Numbered from the stretch's first letter, positions 11,207 to 26,390 are shown. The stretch: 64,000 nucleotides of DNA from Xenopus tropicalis (GCF_000004195.4 NC_030677.2:98794829-98858828); one strand, 5' to 3'. The notes: generated by a model from the sequence alone, not told the origin. A program made the numbers and translations.

Positions 11207-12152
11207 TGTAGGGATCCATAGGGTTAACTAGTCCCTATGGCTTTAAAGCCTGCAGCTTCCTTGTTTTGTGCTGTTACTGGGCGAAGACCCATGTATCAGT
11301 TTTGAGTTTGCATATGTGTGTTATTGGTTAACAGGGAGACCACTCCCTTGGCACTCTGATATAGTGTTTAGCAGGGGGGTCTGCCTCTTTGGCTGCCTTT
11401 GGTCACAGGGGAAGGACCACTGAGCCTGGAGCAGAACTAGGCCCCAGTAAGCCATGTGCCCCAGAGTGTTGTCATCCACTCTGGTGAAGTTGGGGACAGG
11501 GACCCCGTGAATGAGGACCAGTTAGATAGCAAGTTTTGTGAAGCACTTTCTAGGAAAGTGAGATAGTGAGGGAAGAAAGCACGAGCAGTTTGGCTCAGAG
11601 GAAAGTAGCTTTGGGAGTACCCTTCCAGACAGGCACTGTTGCCTTAGCGTAGGGCACGGTTTAGACATAGGAGGCAGGTAGTGTGTGAACCCTGATCCAG
11701 AGTTGCCGTGGGGCCTGGGGGCTAGAGGTGTTCAATCTGAGGAGTGTGGTACCCAAGCTGACTGTTCCAGAGAGTGGGCAACTGAACCGGTGGCAGTGAT
11801 CCTGCCCAGGCTCAAGAGGAGTTGGGAGGAGCGGGTGTGCACCCTCTCTGTGCTGTTCTCAGGGAAATGCTATGCTGAACTGATGTATATGAGTATAGTG
11901 CAATAACCCTGCATATTGATTGTCTCTGACAATAAACCAGTTCTACTCTTCAACTGCAAGAACCTTCTGACGCCCATTTGTTATTCTGCACTGCACACAG
12001 CTACAGTGGGTTGTAGTTGTACTACACCATAGCTCCGTTTGGTCACTTCCACATAGCGAAGGCCCATCCTGAAGGATTGAGTCGCGTGTACCTCATGCTC
12101 TAGACCTATCTAGCCATGCTGTTGGCTTGGCTACAGCCAAGAAAGGGTTACA
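11207..12152 (+). mobile_element. Candidate solo LTR
   Basis: A 946-bp block starting TGTAGGGATCC and ending GGGTTACA (TG…CA, with TGTA/TACA ends), flanked by CAAA on both sides (11203-11206 and 12153-12156). It contains AATAAA at 11931-11936, about 220 bp from the 3' end. The higher GC content than the surrounding intron and the absence of coding fit a retroelement LTR left after recombination. The family is unknown, and no gag, pol or env sequence is present. Confidence 0.6.
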
Positions 12153-12808
12153 CAAATATAAAAGACATGTCACTTTTCTGTTTTATTCTCTACCTTGCCT
12201 AGAAAAGGGATTGTGTTGGACTCTAATACACAGGATAGGCCATCGCTAAGTGGAAGGGTGAAGTGAGAGGGTGTAGCGCAACTACACTTCACCACTGCCA
12301 AAAGTAATCCTGTGTGTTACAAAATGCTCATCCACGAGGGGCCCTGTTCCCCATCTTCCCTAGAGGCAAGGTCCCTCTAGGGCAGAACACTTACTGGGCC
12401 TTGTTGATCCCAGGCTCAACCAGCTGGGTCAGCTGATGGTCAAAAAGGAGGGAACACCCCTGCCAAACATTATATTAAAGGAAATGGCCAAAACGGCCAA
12501 TAATAGACATATGCTCAAGCAATGTAGATACATAGGCTTCGGCCTAGTAACAAAGGAGATAGGAGTGTAGAGATTTAAAGCCATACATGTTTATATAGAA
12601 ATCTATAAACATGTATGTTTTTCAGGCACCTGTCATTCCATATTCATCCAGTTATATGTAAACCTTAGCCATTAGTAGCCAAACATTTATACTGTTAATG
12701 TTGTTTAGTTGTTATATGTTATACTATACAGGTTTAAATAGAGCTCTGTTATTTTCAACAGCAGTAAAAACATTATTATTTCAAAATGAAATATGATATA
12801 CTCTATAG

Positions 12809-13030
12809 CAGGGCCGGAACTAGGGGTAGGCAGAAGAGGCAGCTGCCTAGAGCGCAATTATTAGGGGGCGCCAGGCAGAAGCCTCTGCTGCCTACCACTA
12901 GTTCCCTTACTTTGCCATTGTCCCCGCCGCTAATGACAAGCGGCGGGGGCAATGACCCACGGCATCGCCCCCCCACGAACTGCGCATGTGCGCCAAAGGA
13001 GGGGGCGGGGCGGGCCAGGTGGCCGACCGA
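12809..13030. repeat. GC-rich 'GGGCCGGAACTAGGGG' repeat, copy 1
   Basis: Starts CAGGGCCGGAACTAGGGGTA and contains an internal GC hairpin (CCCGCCGC…GCGGCGGG near 12923-12948). A diverged second copy begins at 43669. Non-coding interspersed repeat, 140 bp upstream of unc13a exon 7. Confidence 0.75.
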
Positions 13031-13151
13031 TATCCAAATATCAGAGAACTTGGAGAATCTATTTAAAATTGTTAATTGATTGTTCAGCACAGTAAATGTG
13101 TTTTTAATATAGACAAATTATATAAGAAATCAATTACTAAAAGAATCTTGA

Positions 13152-13403
<252 letters not shown>

Positions 13404-13558
13404 TAAAAGTGGGTAGTATGATGGTTGAAACAGATGATGTAGAAGGAAATATGGAAGTTATCACTAAAACTGAGACAAGAAGGATCAAAAAGGGCTTATA
13501 AAGAATTATCTTCTTTACTTCCTTAAGACACCATATATACCTATGTTCCAACAATTAA

Positions 13559-13801
<243 letters not shown>

Positions 13802-13864
13802 TGAATTTGACTAATGGATTCATAATTTTATCTTAAAGTGTGCCATATTCTGCTAATGGGGTGA

Positions 13865-14131
<267 letters not shown>

Positions 14132-14134
14132 TGA

Positions 14135-14329
<195 letters not shown>

Positions 14330-14506
14330 TAGAACGGCTTTAGGTACAGATTTATGGACTTGCCCATTATTGCATATTACATTTATATTGGCTATTAAAG
14401 AAGAATCTGAATTCAGCAAAAGAAAGATCTATTTTTGTATACACTCAAAGCAGTGGAATCCCAGACAATGGACAAAATATTGAACTTCACATTGTATTTT
14501 ACTTAG

Positions 14507-14671
<165 letters not shown>

Positions 14672-14864
14672 TGAGGAACAGTGAAAACTCTTAAATAATA
14701 CTTTAAGGGAGCAAACAGTATAGTAATTAAAGGATAAATATACACCTGTGTTCAGTGTCACCAAAATAAATATGGCTTATGTTAAAAATGTTTTCTAATT
14801 ATTCAATTAATTTTAAAAATTGAAGTATCTTCCTTTTCTATTTTAAAGGGCTAACTGATAAATT

Positions 14865-15168
14865 TTGCAGTGATCCCCAATCAGTGGCTTTTAAGTAACA
14901 TGTTTCTCCCCATCCCCTTCAATGTTGCTCCCAGTGGGCTCAAAGTACAGTAGGTGCCCATTTTTAAACGTTTTGGAGGCATAAAGACAATGTGTACTGC
15001 CAAAAAGAGCCGCCTGGAGGTTAGCAGTCCACATTGGGCTACCAAACAGACAATCATAGTCTTTATTTGGCTCACCCAAAGAACTTTTTTCATGCTTGTG
15101 TGGCTCATCACCTTTCTACATCTGAGTTTGGTTCATGAGTAAAAAAAGGTTAGGGATCCCCGGACTAC
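14865..15168. repeat. Dispersed repeat fragment
   Basis: Begins near GTGATCCCCAATCAGTGGC and ends near GGTTAGGGATCCCCGGACTA, with no open frame of note. Recognised as a frog interspersed repeat style from general familiarity only. Confidence 0.5.
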
Positions 15169-15260
15169 AGCATGAAATAGCAGCATACATTATTCAACTA
15201 ATTAATGCTGAACAGAGATGTATATTTATCCCTTACATTCAAGGCATAACACATAAAGAT

Positions 15261-15676
15261 TTAAAGGAGAATGCAAGTCAAAATTTAAAAAACATACTGC
15301 CCAATAGTCCTCCTATTGTTTAGCAAAAACGCCACACTTTTGGCTCACCTAATCAAATATTTACTTACTTCACATTTTCTAGAACAGGCAGCCATCTCTA
15401 AAAAGTTATTTCTCCCTTTCCTCCTCCTCCTTGCTTTATATTGCACATGTGTTTCATTCCCTCCCCCCCCTCCCCTCTGCCAGATCCGCTTCTGATTGGC
15501 TGGTGGGCATGTGTAGCTCAGAACAGGAGACAGGATCAAGTTACACACATGCTCAGAAAACAGGAAGGGGAGAGAGATTTCAGTGATGTCACTGTAGTCT
15601 TCACACTGCTGTAGGCTGCCAGCACCATGCCTTTAGACTTACTTTTAATTTATATTAACCTTTCATTGTCCTTTAA
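15261..15676. mobile_element. TTAA-flanked MITE
   Basis: Left end TTAAAGGAGAATGCAAGTC, right end (reversed) TTAAAGGACAATGAAAGG. TTAA at 15261-15264 and 15673-15676. 416 bp. Same style as 30065-30507. Confidence 0.75.
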
Positions 15677-15816
15677 AGACTCTGGAATTAAGCCATAGGG
15701 GATGCATGTGGAAAGATTTGTTCCTAGCTATATAGTTAGTGTAACTTTGAAAAATAGTACAAAATATGTTACTTCTCTCACATTTACAAATGTTATTTGC
15801 TAATTTTTTGTTGTAA

Positions 15817-16014
<198 letters not shown>

Positions 16015-16151
16015 TGAAGTAAATAAGCCGCAATGTTCTCTATTTGATAGCACTGGTAATTTATCTTTACTCTTGTATGAATTCATTATGTTTTATAATG
16101 ATGCAGAGTGGGTGTGGACACTAATAAAACATATATTTTTTTTAAATTTAA

Positions 16152-16274
<123 letters not shown>

Positions 16275-16487
16275 TAATATTTTGTCCCACTATAAGGCTG
16301 TAGTAAACAAATATGTACTGTTGTACATGCCTTCTGCACTTCATAAATGATGGAGAGGAAGTTCCTCAATCAGGGGCATAATATATTCTAGTATTTCTGT
16401 GCTTTTTCATTTGTCAGGGGAAAGCTCTTGTGGATTTTTTCTATTCAGTTTATTCATTATGTTGGTGTCTCCTTTTGTGTTTTGCAG

Positions 16488-16577
16488 AACAACTTCCCTG
16501 CTAGCAGCCCTGAAAGACTCCAAGATCTCAAGTCCACTGTAGATTTACTAACTAGCATAACATTTTTCCGGATGAAG
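16488..16577 (+). CDS. unc13a: unc13a exon 14
   Basis: Residues 675-704, [20 protein letters not shown] and onward to FFRMK. MUN domain; 90 nt, symmetric phase 0. Donor GTGAGA. Confidence 0.96.
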
Positions 16578-16820
16578 GTGAGAGACACAGAGACCATGAA
16601 AATGGTCAACAGACAAAGCAAATGTATCTGTATATTCTATCAAATCAGCTTAGGGTAACAATGAGCTATAACTTCCACCACTCAATTATATGTGTCCTTA
16701 CAGGGCATGAAAAATGTCTTAGAAAGAATTTGCAAATATTTATATTGCCTTATGCTTTATTTTCCATCCTTTTCATAGTGTCTTATTTTTTATTAATCCC
16801 TTGTATCACATACCATACAG

Positions 16821-16955
16821 GTACAAGAGCTTCAGAGCCCACCACGGGCAAGCCAAGTTGTTAAGGACTGTGTGAAGGCATGCCTTAACTCAACCTACGA
16901 ATATATCTTTAACAACTGCCATGAACTTTATAGCCGAGAATATCAAAGTGACCCT
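16821..16955 (+). CDS. unc13a: unc13a exon 15
   Basis: Residues 705-749, [20 protein letters not shown] and onward to [11 protein letters not shown] domain; 135 nt, symmetric phase 0. The following intron is largely a 1.2-kb terminal-inverted-repeat element. Confidence 0.96.
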
Positions 16956-17105
16956 GTAAGTACTACATTTTCTAATGTCTATTTCTAATGTCTATTATTC
17001 TAATCATTTCTTCAGAAAATGTATACTTGAACATGATTATTTTTCAAATCCAGCAACTGTGTAAGTTTTGTGTTTAAATCTGTTTTGTATTGAAGGGAAT
17101 ATGTA

Positions 17106-18312
17106 TTAACCCTTTAAGTGCCAAGAGAATTTTGTATGTCGTTTGCACTCCAGATCTTTTTTTGAAGGTTTTGTGCTGTCTCTCTTGTGCTGTGTTTTAA
17201 GTTAGTTGTGTAAGTGTTGTGTAATTCCAAAACTATAACAAGATATAAGCTTCTTAATCCTGATAAAAAATATTTTCATAATATATAGTTATATCTCAGA
17301 AGTGATGTGAAAAGCCCCATATCACCCAAATGCACCAATACCAGCCATAAATAAATTTATACAAATTTTTTAAAGCACCCCTCTAGAAATCTACATACTT
17401 CTGATTTCAAGACTCCATAAAAGTTAGCAGTTTCTATAAAAATGTATGCAAGTTATGAGAAATCACCAATATAAAACACCACAACATGAATGGCCAGCCT
17501 AGTATGCTTAGAATCACCAAATTATATGGCAAGCAGAGCCACCCAAAAGCAGAACAGTACATACAAATAATTATGGAGGTCATTTCAGCTACTGCAAAAT
17601 CAACACAGTTACTGAATTTTATGTGGGGTAAAGTCATACATTTTTGGAAAGTTCGACCAAAGCCAGAATGGATGAAGCATCTTTCCATGCTAAACTACTA
17701 AGCCACAATGCTTTGCCAAACTTAGAGGTTTGGATAAAATTTCTGAAATTCACATCAAAACTTGCATTTTGCAGCACTGTATCTTTCACATGTCATTAGG
17801 TATCAAGATATGCCAGGGGTCCACTGAACAAAATGTATAGGATTACCAAAGCATCTGGCAGAAACCAAAATATACCTTGAGCTTACATATTCCATGGCAT
17901 ATATTTATACTACTTCAGTAGTAAATGGACCCTATAAAACTTTTTTTAGGGGGGAAAAGTACACATCCTGCCCAATTTTAAAATGGGTAGAAATCTTTGT
18001 GTCTTAAACATGTGCTAAACTAACCAATTTTTATGAAAGACTATCCCAAAGCTTGCTTGGCAGAAATGAGGGCCACAGCACAATGCATGACTGGGGGGGC
18101 ACTGTGGTAAGTGCTAGGATAGAGACAGCAGCAGACACATTTCACGTGTCTACTGCTGCCTATGGGCCCCTGGGTGATTGCTCCAGAAGCACAGTCATTC
18201 TGCTCCAGCTCATTGCCCATTGTCAGAGTAGAGAAAAATCTGCTCCTCTGCTTCCCTGCCTGGAAGTGCTACAGAACATAGAATCCATGTCCTGTGGCAC
18301 TTGAAGGGTTAA
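17106..18312. mobile_element. 1.2-kb TIR element, TTAA ends
   Basis: Left end TTAACCCTTTAAGTGCCA, right end (reversed) TTAACCCTTCAAGTGCCA. It fills most of the intron between unc13a exons 15 and 16. There is no long ORF, so it is non-autonomous. Confidence 0.8.
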
Positions 18313-18437
18313 TAAATCATTTTGTTGGGGTTGTATGCATGATTGATCTTGGCGTTTTAAGATAGGATGCTGACAGAGTAAATATTCAGATGCCAGTGTG
18401 TGTGTCTTGGTCTTACTGTCTCACTTACTTTCCCTGA

Positions 18438-18575
<138 letters not shown>

Positions 18576-18721
18576 TGAGTATTTTTGTTGACTAGCTGGC
18601 AGGCAGATGATAAGAAATACAAAAGGAATAACCTAGATTTGAGGATTCTTAATTTAAATGCATTATTTCATTTGGATTTATTTTCATACATCTTTGTCCC
18701 TTTGCATCACTCTATCATTAG

Positions 18722-18807
18722 GTTTCCTCAGGAGCTAAATGTTGGTAAGATTAGTGCTGAGGTCATGTGGAGTCTCTTTGCTCAAGACATGAGATATGCT
18801 ATGGAAG
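18722..18807 (+). CDS. unc13a: unc13a exon 17
   Basis: Residues 794-822, [20 protein letters not shown] followed by [11 protein letters not shown] domain. Donor GTAGGT. Confidence 0.96.
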
Positions 18808-18915
18808 GTAGGTAACCTCCGAGAACTGTGATAGATATTTTTTTATTTTATTTTACCCTTGTTTTTAAATTTCCCTCGTTTTATATTTGGAACTTTTACA
18901 GCAACATGCATATAA

Positions 18916-19080
<165 letters not shown>

Positions 19081-19202
19081 TAAGTGACCTCTCTCTGTTG
19101 CAAACTCACTTGGGACAACTTGTTCTATCTAGTAATTGTGGATTTGGTAATCATAGTTTAAATTAAAATGTTGGTGTTGGTTCTTAGAGTCTCATTAGAT
19201 AA

Positions 19203-19478
<276 letters not shown>

Positions 19479-19624
19479 TAACAACAGTTTTTGCCTTAAA
19501 AGTTTAGAAAACAGAAGGAATTTTTAAGCTTTCTAATAGTTCTGCCACACTTGACCTATCAAATATCCACCTTTACCACCTTTAAAATATTCAAGGTCTT
19601 GGAAAGATTTACTTTGATCAAATT

Positions 19625-19903
19625 TAGGGATGCACCGAATCCACTATTTTGGGATTCAACTGAACCCCAAATCCTTCGTACAAGATTTGTCTGAATCCCG
19701 AACCAAATCCTAACTTGCATATTCAAATTACTCTACGGAAGGATCAAAAAGAACAAATTTTCATCTTCCATGTTTATATGAAGAAAAGTCACACAATTTA
19801 AAGGATTCTGATTCTGTTCAGCTAGACATGTGGATTCGGACAAATCTGAATCCTACTGATAAAGGCAGAATCTTGGCCAAATCCTGGATTTGGTGCATCC
19901 CTA
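19625..19903. mobile_element. hAT-style MITE
   Basis: Left TAGGGATGCACCGAATCCA, right (reversed) TAGGGATGCACCAAATCCA. 279 bp; the body contains further GATTCGG/CCGAATC inversions. The end sequence resembles hAT-type MITEs; no clear 8-bp target duplication is left. Confidence 0.75.
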
Positions 19904-21315
19904 TTAAAAAAAACAATGCTATTTGCATCATGCGCTTAAACTAATTGCAAATAATGCAATGTGTTCATTAGTTGTTCAGTTTTAAAGGGGTGTTAGGATA
20001 ATGCTGCCAATCCAAATAAAGTCGCAAGGGAAAACCATGGGTTAACACTGCACGTGGTGCTTCCATATCCACAAGCTGTTGTATATCACAAAGAAAACTT
20101 TGTTTTCTTTATGCATTGGTAGCAATTGCACCAACACAATGTAGGAAAAAGGGGAAAAGGGCAGCACATTAGTATCAGTACCATTTTTTGGTTCTAGCAG
20201 TAGTGTGAGAAGTCATGTCCTTGGACTCTGACCTACTCATTAGTGTCCTGCTTACTGAACTCTTGGATAATGTAGATAAGGGTAGAATACTTAAGAGCAC
20301 ATGTGACTATAATTCATTAAGGAGCAAGCACTGAGGTGCCTTGTGTAGGATAGGGCCATATGCACCTTCCTTTAAAGTGGCTCAAACTAACGTTTTACAT
20401 TTTTTGAAATCATAAATATATAAAAACAAAGTCTGCGTGCAGTTGGTCTGATCAGCAGTCGGGTGAAAACTACAGGCTTTTCCTAATTTTAATGCAATGT
20501 GTATTATGTGTAGTATATGAATTCCTGATTTATTGCTCAGTGGATTTTTAAAATAGCCATAAAATAGCCATTCTTGTTGCATTTTTACTAGGAAAATATT
20601 TTTTAATTACAAGGTATGTGGGTAACACAATCCTGAGGTCATGTGATCATATTTGCAGTTAAAAAAAAAAATAAGTAGCAATTTAAAGCAGTGAAGTTGC
20701 AATCCAATTTTGATTGAACCTTCTTGTAGTTTCTTCTATTCTGCCTTTTCATGGCAAATGATAAAATCTAGAAAAATTTCAAATTGTATATTCCAAATAA
20801 GAAGTTTAGCGCTTGGTACTATACTATTTCAAAGTTTATTTAGATTCATTTCTGGGTTTTACATACTATCACTTTTGCAACCTAGGAGATTTACGTTTGC
20901 ATAAATATAAAGCGAGAGGGTCACCTTGCATGGGTGGTTATTACTCCGGTTCATAAAATTATTATCAGCTGATATAGGCATTTGGAGCACTGCCATCAAT
21001 TCCAGCAATCCAATCACTACATGTGCAAAATGTATTTCAGACAGAGTTAAATAAAATAAACAACTAAGATCTGAGCAATGTACAATTAAGTGGGGCAAAC
21101 TGTTTTCCCTTTGTATCTTACTTTAATTGATATAATCATAAACCCAGAAAACTTGTGTGAACGGGACTAATTGCACTGTTGTTTTCTTTAGTTTAATTTC
21201 CACTAGATTTTCTACATTTTTACATGCTATAAATCTTCCCTCATATTATAGATTTTATGTGCTAGCCTTAAAAGGCATTAATAAAATATGAAGTGGTTCC
21301 TTTACTTTCTTACAG

Positions 21316-21459
21316 TTCCAGCAGACCTCTGAACATGCCCTGTTCTCCTGCTCTGTGGTGGATGTTTTCTCACAACTTAACCAGAGCTTTGAGATCATTA
21401 AGAAGTTGGAGTGTCCAGACCCACAAATTGTGGGGCATTACATGCGTAGATTTGCCAAG
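21316..21459 (+). CDS. unc13a: unc13a exon 20
   Basis: Residues 898-945, [20 protein letters not shown] and onward to [13 protein letters not shown] domain; 144 nt, symmetric phase 0; donor GTACTG is weak. Confidence 0.96.
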
Positions 21460-21609
21460 GTACTGTGTCCTTCTTCAGTCACTTTATCTTATGCATTCCA
21501 AGCATTATGGTACTATTCCGACTGATGTATCTATCTATCTGTTTTGTCCATGTAAAATGTCCCTGTCTTTTACTTACTAATTTTCTGATTTCTTTATTTA
21601 GTTGATACT

Positions 21610-21830
21610 TTTCTCCCTCGTGCAGCGCCAGATTTCTTATCTGACCCATTCCCTGCCCCCCCTCCCCCCGTGCATGCGCATTTGCTAACACCCCCATTTA
21701 AACTCACATACCGAGCAGTGAGGAGAGCAAAATTTCAATGCAGTGGAAAGCATGCTTCCCCTTAATTTGTGCCGCCCTAGACCTGGGCCTTTGTGGCATC
21801 CCCAAATCTGGGCCTGCCCTTGCGTTCAAT
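21610..21830. repeat. GC-rich repeat fragment
   Basis: A C-rich tract (CCCCCCCTCCCCCCGTGCATGC) followed by GTGCCGCCCTAGACCTGGGCC. Similar in style to the 12809 and 43669 repeats, non-coding. Confidence 0.5.
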
Positions 21831-22197
21831 TTTTTTGTATAATTAGCATATATTTTGTCATATTAATTCAACCTTTGTAATTAGTAATGTTACTAGAGAC
21901 CCAGCCTCACTGTTCCAAAACTTTGTATAGACCATAATGACATTCTTAGAATAAGAGAAATAGTTTTTCTACATGATTGGATTTAAAGTCCAGTTAAATA
22001 AAATGGTCTTATGGTCTTGTATGTATATGTTACAAAGAATACTTTAATTATACTTCCAGTTTTTTTTTATTGCAGGAGCCAGAGTTTTGGATATTAAATG
22101 CAGATTCTCAGGGACCATGTTATGGAGATTCCAGCAACTATTCATAGATACCGGTTTATACAGAGTATTTTTCAATTCTATCCATTTCTCTTTGCAG

Positions 22198-22287
22198 ACG
22201 ATCAGTAATGTTCTGCTGCAGTATGCTGAAATTATTTCCAAAGATTTTGCATCTCATTGCTCCAAAGAGAAGAAAGAAGAAAAAGTG
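22198..22287 (+). CDS. unc13a: unc13a exon 21
   Basis: Residues 946-975, [20 protein letters not shown] followed by [10 protein letters not shown]. The Lys/Glu-rich end looks slightly longer than the mammalian version as I remember it. 90 nt, symmetric phase 0. Donor GTAATA. Confidence 0.95.
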
Positions 22288-23004
22288 GTAATATTATAAT
22301 ATATATTCTTGAATTACTTTATAATTTCATGCTTTTTGTCCTAATGTTCCCCTATTGAAAAGTCTTTGCTATAAAACAGTGTCCAGTCCACGCTGTGTTC
22401 CCTATTTAGTAAGGGTACCATTCATCTTTCCAGTATTTGGAGGATTCTGCGATACAAAAATCAACACTTGCAAGTGCTTGCAGCTCTTGCAATTATATGT
22501 TGCTAGATCAGGAACCTGATCTGCATGCCCTGTTACATGTTCCTTTCTGTTTTATTGCCTTTTATGGATTATAAAGGAAAGCTGTGGCCAGATTAATAAC
22601 AGCTGCAGCAAACCAAGCCTACCTAAAATAACCCAACAATTGATTGCTACAGAGATCATAAGCTGCAAGGTTCAATGGTTTTAGAGGCTTTCGTGTTCTT
22701 TTTATTTTCGTTTCGCATTTAAATTCGTTTGTGACTTTTATAGTCAGGTCTTTTAATAAATGACTAGACATCGGAAAAAAAATATACAATGCTTAGTAAA
22801 TGGCCGCTTTGTGTTAATTCCTGGAATGAAAGTTGCCTGTGTGGCTTTGCAATTTTCCTAGACAAATTTGTGCTTCATGCAAAGAAGATTTCAGCAAAAA
22901 AACACTACTATTAGGCCTAAATGTAAATCCACAAGCCATCTTCTGTTCCTTTTACTGTTGTGGGTAAATGCACTATGAATACAAGCATCCCCAATAAAAC
23001 ATAA

Positions 23005-23202
<198 letters not shown>

Positions 23203-23551
23203 TAATTTGATTGAATTTCTGAGCAAGGTCTTTGGTAAGTATAGCATTTCTCTGCGAGCCCAATACCACTATGAGCCACTCATCATTTCAAAAAGCAAAC
23301 TTCATGTCACTGCTCATGACATGCAGTTTTTAGCCCAAAAATACTCATTTAGGGTATTGACTCCGGCTGGCTGAAATTCACTGGCAGAGAAACGGTATAT
23401 GTGCCATTGGCCTAATGAATATGTGGATAACAGATGAAAGTGCCATGTGTATACAGATTATATGAACATATGATCGTATTAAGGCATTAAGTACCTCATC
23501 TTATTCCACTTATGGCTCATATGCACCAATTTTTAAAGACATACCTTTTGA

Positions 23552-23686
<135 letters not shown>

Positions 23687-23829
23687 TGAGTGTGGCTTTA
23701 TCAAAGTAAAGCTATCTAGCAATGTTTTATTTTATTAAAATTAGAAGGAAACATAAGAGAAAATATTTGCTTCCAGTGAACATGAAGAGTGGTTTATTAG
23801 AGAACTGCACAACATAACTTCTTATTTAG

Positions 23830-24150
<321 letters not shown>

Positions 24151-24635
24151 TGAGAAAACATACACAGAATATGTATAAAGGATATATATCACAGGAAGCT
24201 TATCAATAGATATTTCATCTGAACCCCTCCCCCCCACCGTTACCACAAAGTGGTCTTTCCATCCCATCACCCTCAAAGTTTTAACAAATAAGCGAAGGCA
24301 ATGCACAGTTAATGTTTGAGTTAAAGGTAGCATCATTAAAGCACAAATATAGTGAAACAATAAATAATAGAAAAAAATAGATATTTCATATATTTATGCA
24401 TAGAAAGGGTTTATTTTATTTGTAACAAAGATGAATATAAAGTCATGTTATAAAGTGGTTGCTGTTATGAGCATAGGAGATGATCTGGAGAAATTATTCA
24501 TGCAAACACATTTATTTAGCACATTATTTATCAAGAGAGCATCTTTGGAAATCAGATGAATGTATATACTTATTAAAACTATCCATCAAGTTCATTCTTG
24601 TCTTGTGATCCCACAAACACTCACGCACACACATA

Positions 24636-24983
24636 GGGGCACATTTACTAACCCACGAACGGGCCGATGCGTCCGATTGCATTTTTTTTCGTAATGATCG
24701 GTATTTTGCGATTTTTTGCGATTTTTTCGGCGTCTTTACGATTTTTGTGAAAAAACGCGAGTTTTTCGTAGCCATTCCGAAAGTTGCGCAAAGTCGCGAT
24801 TTTTTCGTAGCGTTAAAACTTGCGCGAAAAGTCGCGCCTTTTAAGTTTTAACGCTACGAAAAAGGCGCGACTTTTCGCGCAAGTTTTAACGCTATGAAAA
24901 AATCGCGACCTTGCGCAACGTTCGTTTTCCAATCGGAATTTTTCCAATTCGGATTCGAATTCGTGTCTTAGTAAATCAGCCCC
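24636..24983. mobile_element. Foldback MITE copy B, TSD ATA
   Basis: Same termini and internal modules as 1844-2350 (GGGGCACATTTACTAACCCA…), but 348 bp long. Flanked by ATA at 24633-24635 and 24984-24986. Lies about 100 bp upstream of unc13a exon 25. Confidence 0.85.
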
Positions 24984-25080
24984 ATAGGCATAGTTACATG
25001 TATATAAAAAGAATAGCACTGAGAAAACATTTTCTTACTAAATCCATTTATTATTATATCCATTTGTTTTTAAACTTTAG

Positions 25081-25204
25081 CCTGACACTATTTGCCAAGA
25101 TCTGTGAAAAGACAGTCCTGAAGCGGGTACTAAAAGAACTCTGGAAGCTTGTGATGAATACAATGGAGAAAACGATTGTCCTTCCACCACTAACAGACCA
25201 AACA
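25081..25204 (+). CDS. unc13a: unc13a exon 25
   Basis: Residues 1082-1123, [20 protein letters not shown] and onward to VLPPLTDQT. Ends in phase 0 at donor GTAAGT. The intron that follows is about 4 kb and holds several repeats (25605-25840, 26258-26390, 26682-27014, 27147-27567). Confidence 0.96.
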
Positions 25205-25604
25205 GTAAGTATAATGTGCACATTTCTGGGCATTGCAGCTACATCTTACTTAAGAGGTAAAACTAAACTTCAGAGCCACTAAACACCCAGTGTCCCTTCC
25301 AGAGCATATTTACAAGGACATCTATGGCTGTTAAATACATATAAGGTGCCAGGCACATGATGATAATATTTTACAGATCTCTTGAAAATAATTGTCCCTC
25401 TAATAACTTAACTGATGTTAAATGTCGCCAGGTTGAAATTTGTATAATGACAAAATTCCCATCAGTGCAAAAACTCTTTGGACAGTAATGCAAACTTTTA
25501 TAATTTTGGCAAGAAAGTTGAAGAAAAGCTTTAATAAAAGTGAAAACATTGAAATTCAGTGTCCCAAAGTGTGATATGTTCATAATGAGTACAAATAAAT
25601 AGGG

Positions 25605-25840
25605 TTTGTGCTGGACATACTTTTGGCCTATTGTTTTAATTATGAAATATCCATGTTTTTTGTTATCTTTAGTTAAACAGGAAAAACAGGGAAACTGAAG
25701 CTGCTCCATGTATGGTCCTTCCGTAAATAATTAGATTACTAGTAAACAACCATTCCTTTCACCTCTTTGTTGTGACTGTTTTGACTTACCAATAAGCAGG
25801 AGTCCATTATGCAGGGGGATTATCTCTGCCCTAATAAACT
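25605..25840. repeat. Dispersed repeat, copy 1 of 2
   Basis: Shares ordered blocks with 44090-44300: GCTGGACATACTTT / GCTGAACATACTTT, AACAG…GGAAACTGAAGCTGCTCCATG / AACAG…GAAACAGAAGCTACTCCATG, and AGGAGTCCATTATGCAGGGG / AGGAGTCCATCATGCAGGGG. Confidence 0.75.
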
Positions 25841-26257
25841 AACCATTCGCCAATGGTTAGTGAAATGCGGAATGCAGAATTTCGCTGTGAATCCATGCCT
25901 GGCGATAAAATTTACCCATCACTAGACAAGAAGAATGAGCTCCCAGCCTCTAAGAGCATACAATCTTTGGATCGGGTTACTCTTTCTTAAAGACAATTCC
26001 CCATGTGTAATAAAAGGCACACCGACCCGGGTTGCTTTTAAACAGATGATCAGTAAATGCTCCCTGCTGCTATGGTCACTTCTCCTGGGCAAACAGGTTA
26101 GTGTCTTTATTACACAACCCCCAATAGGTTTGTTTCTCTTGAGATAAAACTTACAAGGAGTATCAATATAAGAAATTGGATAATGCTTCACTATACTGTG
26201 CATTGTTGTAGCATCAGGTGCAGGCTGCCGATCCCACTGCTGAGGGTCAACTATAAC

Positions 26258-26390
26258 TCACTGATAAACACGCTGCAGGACTCCGATTCTATGTAAAAAG
26301 TGTTTATTGTGCCAATAAACCAATCTGCTTTATTGGTACAATAAAAACTTTTTACATCGAAACGGAGTGCTGCAGCATGATTATCAGTGA
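26258..26390. repeat. Near-perfect inverted repeat, ~62-bp arms
   Basis: The arm from 26258 (TCACTGATAAACACGCTGCA) matches in reverse the arm ending 26390 (TCACTGATAATCATGCTGCA), around a loop of about 10 nt. The arms include TATGTAAAAAGTGTTTATTG. Few mismatches; non-coding. Confidence 0.85.
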
